From assembly GCA_016213785.1 (NCBI GenBank), contig JACQZQ010000117.1:1-43799 (forward strand): DNA of 43,799 nt, given 5' to 3'. Position 1 is the stretch's first letter; every line of letters begins with the position of its first letter. This document shows, piece by piece, positions 1 to 7,186 of this stretch. This DNA is from Acidobacteriota bacterium. GTDB lineage: Bacteria; Acidobacteriota; Blastocatellia; Chloracidobacteriales; JADJPF01. The position numbers were made by a program, and so were the translations under genes. The notes beneath the pieces are model-generated. The model was not told where the DNA came from and did not search any database. It saw nothing but the letters and a program-made list of their open reading frames with translations.

Positions 1-141
1 ACTACTATCCAGGGCATTAACCATAAGTATTTTATACTTTTACATTCTTGTGATGGCTATTCTTATTCTTACTTAGCACAAAACAAGACTGCAATTCCTC
101 CCACACCTAAAGTCGTGGGTTTCCTTGCAGGAGATTTATGA
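1..141 (+). CDS. C-terminal fragment of an unknown protein
   Basis: Frame 1 is open from the window edge to a TGA at 139-141, giving 46 residues of a gene whose start lies outside the window. The other two forward frames hit stops early. The TGA overlaps the ATG of the next gene in an ATGA arrangement, the usual form of translational coupling, which is the main reason to call it real. The visible tail includes KYFILLHSCDGYSYSY and ends VVGFLAGDL. I recognise no domain. Its product is probably made together with the downstream receiver protein, so a signalling role is possible but is inference. Confidence 0.55.
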   Translation, partial: TTIQGINHKYFILLHSCDGYSYSYLAQNKTAIPPTPKVVGFLAGDL

Positions 142-512
142 GCGAAAAACCTAAACTGCTTGTTATTGATGATCAGCCTTTTATTGTTGCAATATTTACA
201 GAACTCTTTAGATCTGATGAAATTGATCTTATAAGTGCATCTAATGGTGAAGATGGTTTAGACTTGGCGCTTAAAGAAGAGCCTAATTTAATTTTTCTGG
301 ATATAGAAATGCCTAGAATGGATGGGTTATCTGTTTGTAAAAAATTGCGTCAAGATCCTCGTTTTGAAAGCACCCCAATTTTTCTACTTTCTGCTAAGGG
401 TGAAGGCCCAAGTGATGATGAACAACAAGAAATAGGTGTAACAGGCTATTTAACTAAACCTTTTAGCCCCTTACAAATTTATAGTTTAATAAAACAACAC
501 TTAAATATTTAA
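138..512 (+). CDS. Single-domain response regulator (CheY-like receiver)
   Basis: The 124-residue protein is one receiver domain with no output domain. The acidic pair is D11/D12, the phospho-acceptor is D55 in FLDIEMPRMDG, the switch Ser is S85 and the conserved Lys is K107 in the LTKPFSP motif. Family knowledge: such proteins take phosphate from a histidine kinase and act by protein-protein contact, for example on flagellar or pilus motors or in a phosphorelay. No kinase or chemotaxis gene is visible nearby; the only neighbour is the upstream partial gene it overlaps by four bases. The start is supported by GCAGGAG eight bases upstream, within the preceding reading frame. The family is certain; the partner is unknown. 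Confidence 0.93.
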   Translation: MSEKPKLLVIDDQPFIVAIFTELFRSDEIDLISASNGEDGLDLALKEEPNLIFLDIEMPRMDGLSVCKKLRQDPRFESTPIFLLSAKGEGPSDDEQQEIGVTGYLTKPFSPLQIYSLIKQHLNI

Positions 513-863
513 CTATAATCAATTTATTTAATATCTACTTTTACCCTACTTTTACTCTTTTTTACTCCGCTTTTAAGCTAAAAGTAGCACAACTTCTTTA
601 GAAAGTTGTTGCATCTTACTTGCGATAACGGTAGGTAATTGCAATTCTAAGTACTGATGCTATAATCCATTTGCTTGTTTTTACCAAAAACTCTTAATCT
701 TATTGCTCTAAGTTCGTATAAATAGCTGGTTCTATAGTAATTAAGTATTATAGATTTCAGTTTAGTTTTTATCTTTATATTTATAATTTTATAATCCTAA
801 ACAGGTTGGAGGTCGGCGCATGTTTGGCAGTCATAGTTAGCCAATAACTAGCCCATATCTAGC
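513..863 (+). other. 351-bp intergenic region with short hairpins and a mini-ORF
   Basis: No gene of normal size is present. After the receiver gene there are T-rich repeats of the form TTTTACT, then two small hairpins: CTTTTA/TAAAAG near 571-584 and ACAACTT/AAGTTGT at 589-609. Neither has a clear U-tract, so I do not call a terminator. A GGAGG at 808-812 precedes a seven-codon frame at 820-840, described separately. No convincing promoter was identified by eye. Confidence 0.4.
820..840 (+). other. Possible leader mini-ORF (MFGSHS) with strong Shine-Dalgarno
   Basis: GGAGG at 808-812 sits seven bases before ATG at 820. That frame encodes six residues and stops with TAG at 838-840. The large gene downstream starts at 864 and is out of frame with it, with no clear ribosome site of its own. 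A perfect 6-bp hairpin TAGTTA/TAACTA spans 834-850, between the mini-ORF and the gene start. Either the mini-ORF is translated and couples initiation at 864, or the hairpin merely separates the Shine-Dalgarno from the true start. No homology is claimed. Confidence 0.3.
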
Positions 864-3173
864 ATGAATAAAATACATCGTAGTTTAATAAGCTTTTTTT
901 GTTTAGTTTTAGCATTTTTTTTGGTTATTAATAATGTTATTGCCCGCGACGATCAAGATATATTAGATATACTTAATTATAAAATTGAGGCTGAAATAAT
1001 CCCTGACACTCACACCCTTAAAGCTACTACTGATGTTACCTTTCAAGTATCAAAAGCTACTCAGTCAGTAATTTTTGAAATGAATGGAGCGCTAAAAGTT
1101 AGCAAAATTACTACAGTTGATAGTCGTGAATTACAGTTTGTACAAGATAGTTTAGATGCACTAAACTTACGTATTGACCTAGGAACACAAATCCCTGCTA
1201 ATCAACCTTTTACATTAAAATTTACTTATGAGGGTATGCTTACATCTCCACAGGGAGGAGTTTTAGCAAATAAACGCTTAGCCTATATTGGGTCTGAAGG
1301 GTCTTACTTAACCTATGCTTCACGTTGGTTTCCTTTTCATGGTTATGCTTCAGACATTGCAACCTATCAGATTTCTTTAATCGCCCCATCAGATTTAACT
1401 GTAGTTGGCTTAAGTACTCAACCTGTAGAAAGTCGTGCTTATGTTCCACCTTCATTAACTCCAGTTCAGCCAGAAATAATACCTGAAGAAAAAACACCTG
1501 AAAAAGTACCACCTAAAAAGCCTACAGCTAAAAAGCCTGTGCCACAAAAAACTACACCACAAAAAGCTGTACCGCAAAAAACCTCTCCAAGCACCACACC
1601 TACAGTAAAAAAACCTACAACATCTAAATTTTTTCCTACTTCTTTTGTTTCTAGCACAAAGACTATCAGTAGTGCTAATAGTTCTGTAAAGATAGATCCC
1701 CAAGATCCTAGTCTAACTACTACTAATAGTCCTAGGAATATTCATACTTTTATTAGCACCCAAGCTGTACTTCCTGGTACATTTGCAATAGCTCGTTACA
1801 TAAATAGAAATGCTAAAAGTGGCTCAGTTGACATAGATTTTTATGTTAAGCCAGGTAGCGAAGTAAAAGCACAAACCTATGCTCAAACAGTTGCTCAAGC
1901 AGTTGACGTTTATAACTCTAAGTTTGGAAACTATGCTTTTGGTAATAAGCTTGTTTTTGCTGAAGTAGATAATGAAACTTTAGACACTTTAACAACTGCT
2001 GGAATAAGTTTACTAGCAGAAAAGAATTTTAAGCTTGTAGATACACCATCTGAGTTACTTTACAGAGAAACCGCCTATCAATGGTGGGGGCAAGCCGTTA
2101 TTCTTAAATCTTTTGATGATGTTTGGCTATCTCAAGGGTTAGCTCAATATAGCGCTTTAAGTGTTTTAGAAGCTAATTCTCCAGAGGGGGCATTTAGAGA
2201 AACTGCTCGTGGGGCAATGGAAAGAGCAATGGCATTTGAAGCACAAACTTCAATTTCTCGTGCTCCAACAGAACTAGATGACCAATCTGAGGCATATCGC
2301 TCAATAGTTTTTTACAAAGGTGCCTTTGTATTTCGTATGCTTCGCTTAGTGATTGGTAATGATATTTTTGATAAATTAATTCAAACTTATTATCAAGATT
2401 ATAAAGGCAAGCAAGCAAGCATTACTAATTTTGAAACATTAGCTAATAAAGTTGTGGGTAAAGATATGCGATACTTCTTTGGTCAATGGGTTGATGCCAC
2501 AGGAGTTCCAGAATTTCGCGCTGATTACCAAATGCTTAGAACTAAAGGTGGTGCTTTTAAGGTTCGCGGTACTATTAATCAAGATGTTGATTCTTTTAAC
2601 ATGCCAATAGATGTTGAACTACTTTATGAAGGGGGTTCAGAAAGAACTCAACTAAATATGGTAGGTAAAACGGTAGATTTTAGTTTTGAAGCAAAAGGAA
2701 AGCCACTAGATATAGTAGTTGATCCTGATAGCAAACTACTAAAAGTATCTGAAGACATTAGGGTTTCTGTTATTGTTCGTCGAGGAATAGAGCATTTTCG
2801 TAATGATGAATATCCTGAAGCTGAACAACAATTCCAAGCAGCTATTAAGTTAAATCGTAGTAGTTCTTGGGCTTGGTACAATTTAGGTCTACTTTATTTT
2901 GCTCAAAAAAATTATCCTAAAGCTAATGACGCATTTGGAGAAGCTTTAGAATTAGATCTGCAACCTCGTTGGGTGCAAGTTTGGTCACATATAAAAAGAG
3001 GAAATTGTTATGACTCTTTAGGCCAAAGAGAACGTGCTGTAGCCGAATATAAAAAGGCAATAGAAGTAGGTGATAACTATGATAATGCCCAACAAGCAGC
3101 GCAACAATACTTAAGTGCTCCTTATCGCAGAGATCAGGAAAATCAACAGGGTCAAATTCCAAGTACTAATTAA
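864..3173 (+). CDS. Secreted M1-aminopeptidase-like protein with degenerate active site and C-terminal TPRs
   Basis: The 769-residue protein begins with a signal peptide (hydrophobic core about residues 8-27). An M1-type N-terminal beta domain follows, interrupted at about 195-260 by a Pro/Lys/Thr-rich low-complexity linker, then the gluzincin catalytic domain, then TPR-like repeats at about 640-755. The fold is recognisable from YQWWGQ and from FDDVWLSQG 16 residues later. However, the HExxH-x18-E zinc motif reads R401-E402-T-A-Y405, then Q424. Both zinc His residues and the zinc Glu are replaced, so peptidase activity is unlikely. I infer a binding or scaffold protein in the periplasm or outside the cell. 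The next gene lies 62 bp downstream on the same strand. The start is the only sensible one before the signal peptide, but it lacks an adjacent ribosome site. Confidence 0.85.
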   Translation: MNKIHRSLISFFCLVLAFFLVINNVIARDDQDILDILNYKIEAEIIPDTHTLKATTDVTFQVSKATQSVIFEMNGALKVSKITTVDSRELQFVQDSLDALNLRIDLGTQIPANQPFTLKFTYEGMLTSPQGGVLANKRLAYIGSEGSYLTYASRWFPFHGYASDIATYQISLIAPSDLTVVGLSTQPVESRAYVPPSLTPVQPEIIPEEKTPEKVPPKKPTAKKPVPQKTTPQKAVPQKTSPSTTPTVKKPTTSKFFPTSFVSSTKTISSANSSVKIDPQDPSLTTTNSPRNIHTFISTQAVLPGTFAIARYINRNAKSGSVDIDFYVKPGSEVKAQTYAQTVAQAVDVYNSKFGNYAFGNKLVFAEVDNETLDTLTTAGISLLAEKNFKLVDTPSELLYRETAYQWWGQAVILKSFDDVWLSQGLAQYSALSVLEANSPEGAFRETARGAMERAMAFEAQTSISRAPTELDDQSEAYRSIVFYKGAFVFRMLRLVIGNDIFDKLIQTYYQDYKGKQASITNFETLANKVVGKDMRYFFGQWVDATGVPEFRADYQMLRTKGGAFKVRGTINQDVDSFNMPIDVELLYEGGSERTQLNMVGKTVDFSFEAKGKPLDIVVDPDSKLLKVSEDIRVSVIVRRGIEHFRNDEYPEAEQQFQAAIKLNRSSSWAWYNLGLLYFAQKNYPKANDAFGEALELDLQPRWVQVWSHIKRGNCYDSLGQRERAVAEYKKAIEVGDNYDNAQQAAQQYLSAPYRRDQENQQGQIPSTN

Positions 3174-3188
3174 TTTTATATTTTTTAT

Positions 3189-3235
3189 GGGAGGTTTAGG
3201 CAAGAAAAGAGTTTTCTTGCCTAAAAGCTATTAAG
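3189..3235 (+). promoter_or_regulatory. Shine-Dalgarno separated from its start by a perfect 14-bp hairpin
   Basis: GGGAGG occupies 3189-3194. Immediately after it, 3195-3225 forms a perfect stem TTTAGGCAAGAAAA / TTTTCTTGCCTAAA with a GAG loop. Ten bases later comes the ATG at 3236. In linear sequence the Shine-Dalgarno is far too distant (41 nt); with the hairpin folded the effective spacing is 10 nt. There is no U-tract after the stem, so a terminator is unlikely. The arrangement recalls the hairpin-bridged ribosome site of phage T4 gene 38 (established example). Function here is inferred. Confidence 0.6.
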
Positions 3236-4213
3236 ATGCTTAAAAGAGTTTTGTTAACTCTATCTTTAATATTTGTCTTTTTATTTCAAACATTTGCAAA
3301 TCCTCAAGATAAAAGCCAAGAACCTCCTAATAATCCCTCTAATAATTCTCCTTTAGATAAATTTGTTAAGCTAGATGATATAGCGATTCTTAGGCTACTT
3401 TACTCTAAAGAAACTCTTACTTATAAAAGTGTAGACCCTGAATCTAATGAGCCTTTAGAAGAGCAACACTATCAAGTTGGAGAAGGAGAAAATCATAAAA
3501 TTTCTGTACTTAGCCGAACACTAGGAAAATTTACTCAAGCAGAAAATCAAGAACTTTTAGCAATGATCAGTATAGAAAATTCTAGTAATACTCCATATAA
3601 AAGCGGTATTTACGCATTACTACTTCGTATAGGCGATAGTGGAGTGGCTGAATTAATAGCTCGGTCTAGTAATCTTTATCGCTTGGTATCTAGCGATAAA
3701 ATCTGGCGATCAGCCTTAATAACAGATATTAATTTTGATAAACAGGATGATTTAGTAATGCAGGAAGGTGAAAAAAAAGGTGTAACAGCTTATAGCCTTT
3801 ATACTTGGGATAGCAGTAGTAAAGATTTTACTTTAGTTTCTAATCATCCAGCACAAGCACTTTTATCATATTATGCAAGTCTAAATGCTGCTGCTATTTT
3901 GGGTTTAGAAGGAGAGCAAGCACCTGGAAATAATCAACTAACTGCTGCATATGAAAAGCTTTCTCCTAAAATGCAAGGTTTACAAAGTACTGATGTAGTT
4001 CGCCGCCGTCTAAAGGATGTTAAAAGAGTTGAGTTAAATAGCCTTAAATTACTTATTAAAAGCGACATAAGCGCTTTAGTTCGTATTCAATATCGATTAG
4101 TTGATAATGATGGATTTAAACAGACTTTTGAGGGTGATTATCAAATTAAGCGTAACAACCAAGAGTGGCAATTAGATAGCGAAAGGCTTAAGTCTGTTAA
4201 CTTAGCTAAATAA
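3236..4213 (+). CDS. Secreted protein of unknown function
   Basis: The 325-residue protein has a clear N-terminal signal peptide (MLKRVLLTLSLIFVFLFQ, cleavage probably after TFA) followed by a Pro/Asn/Ser-rich linker to about residue 40. The mature part is about 285 residues of mixed alpha/beta character. The stretch DINFDKQDDLV at about 170-180 resembles the Asp-rich loop of FG-GAP/VCBS-type repeats, but only once, so I do not assign that fold. No catalytic motif is visible. It follows the M1-like gene on the same strand and may share its transcript. Its translation start depends on a hairpin-separated ribosome site. Presumably periplasmic or outer-membrane associated. Confidence 0.8.
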   Translation: MLKRVLLTLSLIFVFLFQTFANPQDKSQEPPNNPSNNSPLDKFVKLDDIAILRLLYSKETLTYKSVDPESNEPLEEQHYQVGEGENHKISVLSRTLGKFTQAENQELLAMISIENSSNTPYKSGIYALLLRIGDSGVAELIARSSNLYRLVSSDKIWRSALITDINFDKQDDLVMQEGEKKGVTAYSLYTWDSSSKDFTLVSNHPAQALLSYYASLNAAAILGLEGEQAPGNNQLTAAYEKLSPKMQGLQSTDVVRRRLKDVKRVELNSLKLLIKSDISALVRIQYRLVDNDGFKQTFEGDYQIKRNNQEWQLDSERLKSVNLAK

Positions 4214-4287
4214 TTATTTAAAATACATTTATTTGAATAAAATATTTTAAGACTAGTCTGAAAGTTTAGAGTTAAATATTTTTTACA

Positions 4288-5373
4288 GTGCCTAATACCT
4301 ATCAAAATTCAAAACTATATCTTTCAATTCAAAAACTCTTGCGTAAACTTAAACGTCATACAGTAGCGGAACTAAGGTTACTAAGGATTTTAAGGGCTGA
4401 GTTTAAAATATCGCTATGGATTTTATTTATAGAACTTTCCTTAGGCACAACTTTGATACGCTATCATTATCCTCGCCCTAATGAGCCTATAGATTGGCCT
4501 GAGGCTTTTTACTACACTATTCATGCAATGTTAGGCCAAGCCTTACTTCCTTACCCAAAACACTCTTATATATCGTATCTATTTATTATATTACCTGTTT
4601 TAGGCGTAGGCATTATTACTCATACTATAGCAAGCCTAGGAAGTTTAATATTCCAAAGACGCAGCCAAAAAAAGGAGTGGTATATTTTGCTAGCATCAAC
4701 TTATAGAGATCATGTTGTTATTTGTGGTTTAGGTCATGTAGGCTATAGAACTCTGCAAAATTTATTACACAATAATATAGAATGTGTAGTTATAGAAGTA
4801 AAAGAAACTCTTTTTGTAGAAGAGATACGTAGTCTAGGAGTTCCAGTTATAATTGCTGATGCAAGAAGGCAAGAAGCACTTGAGCAAGCTAATATTAGAG
4901 AAGCTAAAGCTATAATGGTTGTAACTAATGATGATTTGGCTAATTTAGAAATAGCTATTGATGCTCGGACTATACGGCCTGATATTCGTGTAGTAATGCG
5001 AATGTTTGATGAGAATCTAGCAAGAAAAATCTCTAAGAGTTTCAATATTCATTGTGTTTTTAGCACTTCAGCAATTGCTGCTCCTGTTTTTGCTGCTGCA
5101 ATAACCGAGCGTAATATAATAAATTCTTTTGTCTTTAACAATGTTCAGCTTAATACAGTAGAATTTACGGTAGCAGAAAACTCGCAACTCCTAGGATGGA
5201 CACTAGATCAATTACGTAGCCGTTTAGAACTTACTATTGCACTCTATCAAAGCGCTACAGAAATGGATTGGAACCCAAACCCTAGTTTTGTTTTAGAACC
5301 AGGAACAAAACTTTTAATTATTACTACTGCAAATAGTTTACATGAATTAGAAAAGCTAAACAAACCTGTATAA
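4288..5373 (+). CDS. Two-TM membrane protein with RCK (TrkA-N/TrkA-C) domain, potassium-channel-like
   Basis: The GTG start gives 361 residues. After a basic cytosolic tail there is TM1 (about 41-58), a re-entrant pore-like segment (about 70-90), TM2 (about 96-120), a Rossmann RCK domain starting at 142 with the nucleotide-binding GLGHVG (147-152), and a TrkA-C domain at about 290-355. This is the architecture of RCK-gated potassium channels, where ligand binding in the cytosol opens the pore. The odd point is that the segment aligned with the TVGYGD selectivity filter reads AMLGQALLPYP, so potassium selectivity cannot be assumed. No strong ribosome site precedes the GTG. Most likely an ion channel or sensor of altered specificity in the inner membrane. 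Confidence 0.82.
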   Translation: MPNTYQNSKLYLSIQKLLRKLKRHTVAELRLLRILRAEFKISLWILFIELSLGTTLIRYHYPRPNEPIDWPEAFYYTIHAMLGQALLPYPKHSYISYLFIILPVLGVGIITHTIASLGSLIFQRRSQKKEWYILLASTYRDHVVICGLGHVGYRTLQNLLHNNIECVVIEVKETLFVEEIRSLGVPVIIADARRQEALEQANIREAKAIMVVTNDDLANLEIAIDARTIRPDIRVVMRMFDENLARKISKSFNIHCVFSTSAIAAPVFAAAITERNIINSFVFNNVQLNTVEFTVAENSQLLGWTLDQLRSRLELTIALYQSATEMDWNPNPSFVLEPGTKLLIITTANSLHELEKLNKPV

Positions 5374-5468
5374 TTTTTCGCTGATATTTTGCTACTTTAG
5401 CTAGAAAAAACAAAATTAATTTATTAAAATCTTAAAAACTAAATTTGACATTATTAAGTAATTTATCT

Positions 5469-6344
5469 ATGAGTAAATCTATTCTTCCAAAACAAGTAGA
5501 TGGTCATCCTCTCTCACCTAGAGAAACTTTACCTACAATGTATGATTTACCTAGCGAAGAAATAGGAGAAAGTGGTGTGCCAGACGAATTTCATGTTATC
5601 CAACCTCAATTATTAAAAGAAACTTTTCAACCCTCTAAATATAAAAGTGAAGAAATTTTTATTGGTATAGATATAAATTTTTATTTTGATGTTAGGCATC
5701 AAGCTTGGTATAAACGCCCTGATTGGTTTGCTGTTTTAGGTGTACCAAGACTTTATGATGGAATAGATACACGTAGTAGCTATGTTATTTGGCAAGAAGG
5801 AATTAGCCCAACTGTTGTAATAGAATTTCTTTCCAAAAGCACAGAAAAAGAAGACCTAGGAAAAACTAACAGGGAAGAATACAATGCACCTACTAAATGG
5901 CAAGTCTATGAAACTATACTACGTATTCCATATTATATAATTTTTGATCGTATTACTAATAAAATACAAGCATTTCGGCTAGAAGGGGATTCATATATAA
6001 GCTTTTTACCTAATAATGAGCAGTGTTATGAAATACCAAGCCTAGAAATGAGTTTAGGTTTATGGCAAGGTAAATATCAAGAGGTTGATAGGCTTTGGCT
6101 TCGTTGGTTTAATAAAGAAGGTTGTCTTATTGCTACACCTCTAGAAAAAGAAACCCAAGAAAAACAATTGGCTTTAGAGTCTGCTGAAAAAGAACGCCAA
6201 ATTGCTGAAAGAGAACGCCAAATTGCTGAAAAAGAACGCCAAATTGCTGAAAGAGAGTGCAAAGAGAAAGAAAATTTAGCTAAAGAGCTAGAGATACTTA
6301 CAGCAAAACTAAAGGCAATGGGAATAGATCCTACTAAGCTTTAA
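5469..6344 (+). CDS. Uma2-family (DUF820) PD-(D/E)XK-like protein with coiled-coil tail
   Basis: The N-terminal 190 residues match the Uma2 / DUF820 family, a restriction-endonuclease-like fold common in cyanobacteria, Chloroflexota and some Acidobacteriota, whose biological role is poorly known. The hallmark segments are RPDWFAVLGVPR, then SPTVVIEFLSKST carrying the putative catalytic Asp and Glu, then IPYYIIFDR. The C-terminus is a charged coiled coil built from near-identical heptads (KERQIAE). I choose ATG 5469; an in-frame TTG at 5445 would add eight residues, and neither start has a good ribosome site. The gene stands alone, converging on the molybdopterin gene. Nuclease activity is a family-level inference. 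Confidence 0.85.
   Translation: MSKSILPKQVDGHPLSPRETLPTMYDLPSEEIGESGVPDEFHVIQPQLLKETFQPSKYKSEEIFIGIDINFYFDVRHQAWYKRPDWFAVLGVPRLYDGIDTRSSYVIWQEGISPTVVIEFLSKSTEKEDLGKTNREEYNAPTKWQVYETILRIPYYIIFDRITNKIQAFRLEGDSYISFLPNNEQCYEIPSLEMSLGLWQGKYQEVDRLWLRWFNKEGCLIATPLEKETQEKQLALESAEKERQIAERERQIAEKERQIAERECKEKENLAKELEILTAKLKAMGIDPTKL
6186..6248 (+). repeat. Three tandem 21-bp repeats (heptad coding)
   Basis: Three consecutive 21-bp units (6186-6206, 6207-6227, 6228-6248) each encode E-[KR]-E-R-Q-I-A; a diverged partial unit follows. They are almost identical at the DNA level, which suggests recent slippage expansion of the coiled-coil heptad in the Uma2 protein tail. Confidence 0.85.
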
Positions 6345-6406
6345 CTCTACTATTAAGTACTATACAGATAGCTTAGTAGGATGATTTTAAGGAAGTTTTT
6401 AATTTT

Positions 6407-7099
6407 CTAACTCCAACGATAGCGCTCCTCTTTCCAAGGGTCGCCTTTCATATGATAACCACCTTGTTCCCAAAAACCGGCTTTATCTTTAGCTAAAAAC
6501 TCTATACCACGAACCCATTTAGCACTTTTCCAGGCATAAAGCCTAGGAATAACTAAACGTAAAGGATAGCCATGATCTAAGCTTAGTGGTTTCTCATCGT
6601 GTTTATAGGCAAATAAACAATCTTTTTCTAAAAAATCTTCTAGTGGCAAGTTTGTTGTCCAACGATGTTCTGCATAAACTAAAACATATTTAGCTTCTGG
6701 TTTGATTTTGACACGGCTAGCAATTTCTTGAGTTGATACACCTTCCCATAAATTATCTAATCTTGACCAAGTAGTAACACAATGAAAATCTGACTTAACT
6801 TTTACTTTTGGTAAAGCTAAAAATTCTTCATAGTTACAAGACCATTCTTCTTCTACAAGACCAAAAACACGGAAATTCCAAGTCTTTAAGTCTATTTCTG
6901 GAACCATTCCAGCATGCAGTACAGGCCATTGAGTCGTTTTACCTTGCCCTGGTGGAATACGTTCAGAGCGTAGAGTGTCAGGACTAATAATTATATCTCC
7001 TTCTACTTTTACTTCTGCCTTGGTTTCTATTTCTTCTTTATCTTTAAAATCTCTAGAATGTTTACTTAAGCCTAATAATGATTTTATTTTATTTAGCAC
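6407..7099 (-). CDS. Oxidoreductase with molybdopterin-binding (sulfite-oxidase/MsrP-like) domain
   Basis: The 230-residue protein carries the PF00174-type molybdopterin domain. The Mo-ligand cysteine is C107 in SDFHCVTTWSRLDN, and the family segments HAGMVPEID, YPLRLVIPRLYAWKSAKW and GFWEQGGYH are present. E. coli MsrP, the catalytic subunit of a methionine sulfoxide reductase, is the best-known relative. Here the N-terminus (about residues 1-50) is charged and has no Tat or Sec signal, so the protein is probably cytosolic. No MsrQ-like heme subunit gene is adjacent. It is divergent from the glycosyltransferase gene across 87 bp. Substrate unknown: sulfite oxidase-like or methionine sulfoxide reductase-like. 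Confidence 0.85.
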   Translation of the reverse strand: MLNKIKSLLGLSKHSRDFKDKEEIETKAEVKVEGDIIISPDTLRSERIPPGQGKTTQWPVLHAGMVPEIDLKTWNFRVFGLVEEEWSCNYEEFLALPKVKVKSDFHCVTTWSRLDNLWEGVSTQEIASRVKIKPEAKYVLVYAEHRWTTNLPLEDFLEKDCLFAYKHDEKPLSLDHGYPLRLVIPRLYAWKSAKWVRGIEFLAKDKAGFWEQGGYHMKGDPWKEERYRWS

Positions 7100-7186
7100 A
7101 AATCTTTAGCCCCCTTAGTTGCAATAGCTATAGGTCAATTTTATAATTTGGCAGCCAAGATTGAAAATAGGTTTTGTTCTTAAGTT

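Noticed and set aside
99-118. CCCAC/GTGGG hairpin near the window start, resembling an IS200/IS605 right end
   Set aside because: It lies inside an open frame whose stop overlaps the next start codon (ATGA). The pattern match is short, so coding is the better explanation.
1455-1703. Minus-strand Cys/Phe/Arg-rich frames inside the M1-like gene
   Set aside because: Antisense shadows of the Pro/Lys/Thr-rich linker, with no protein-like composition or ribosome site.
3195-3225. Hairpin as a terminator of the M1-like gene
   Set aside because: The stem is AT-rich, lacks a U-tract and is bracketed exactly by a Shine-Dalgarno and a start codon; a translational role fits better.
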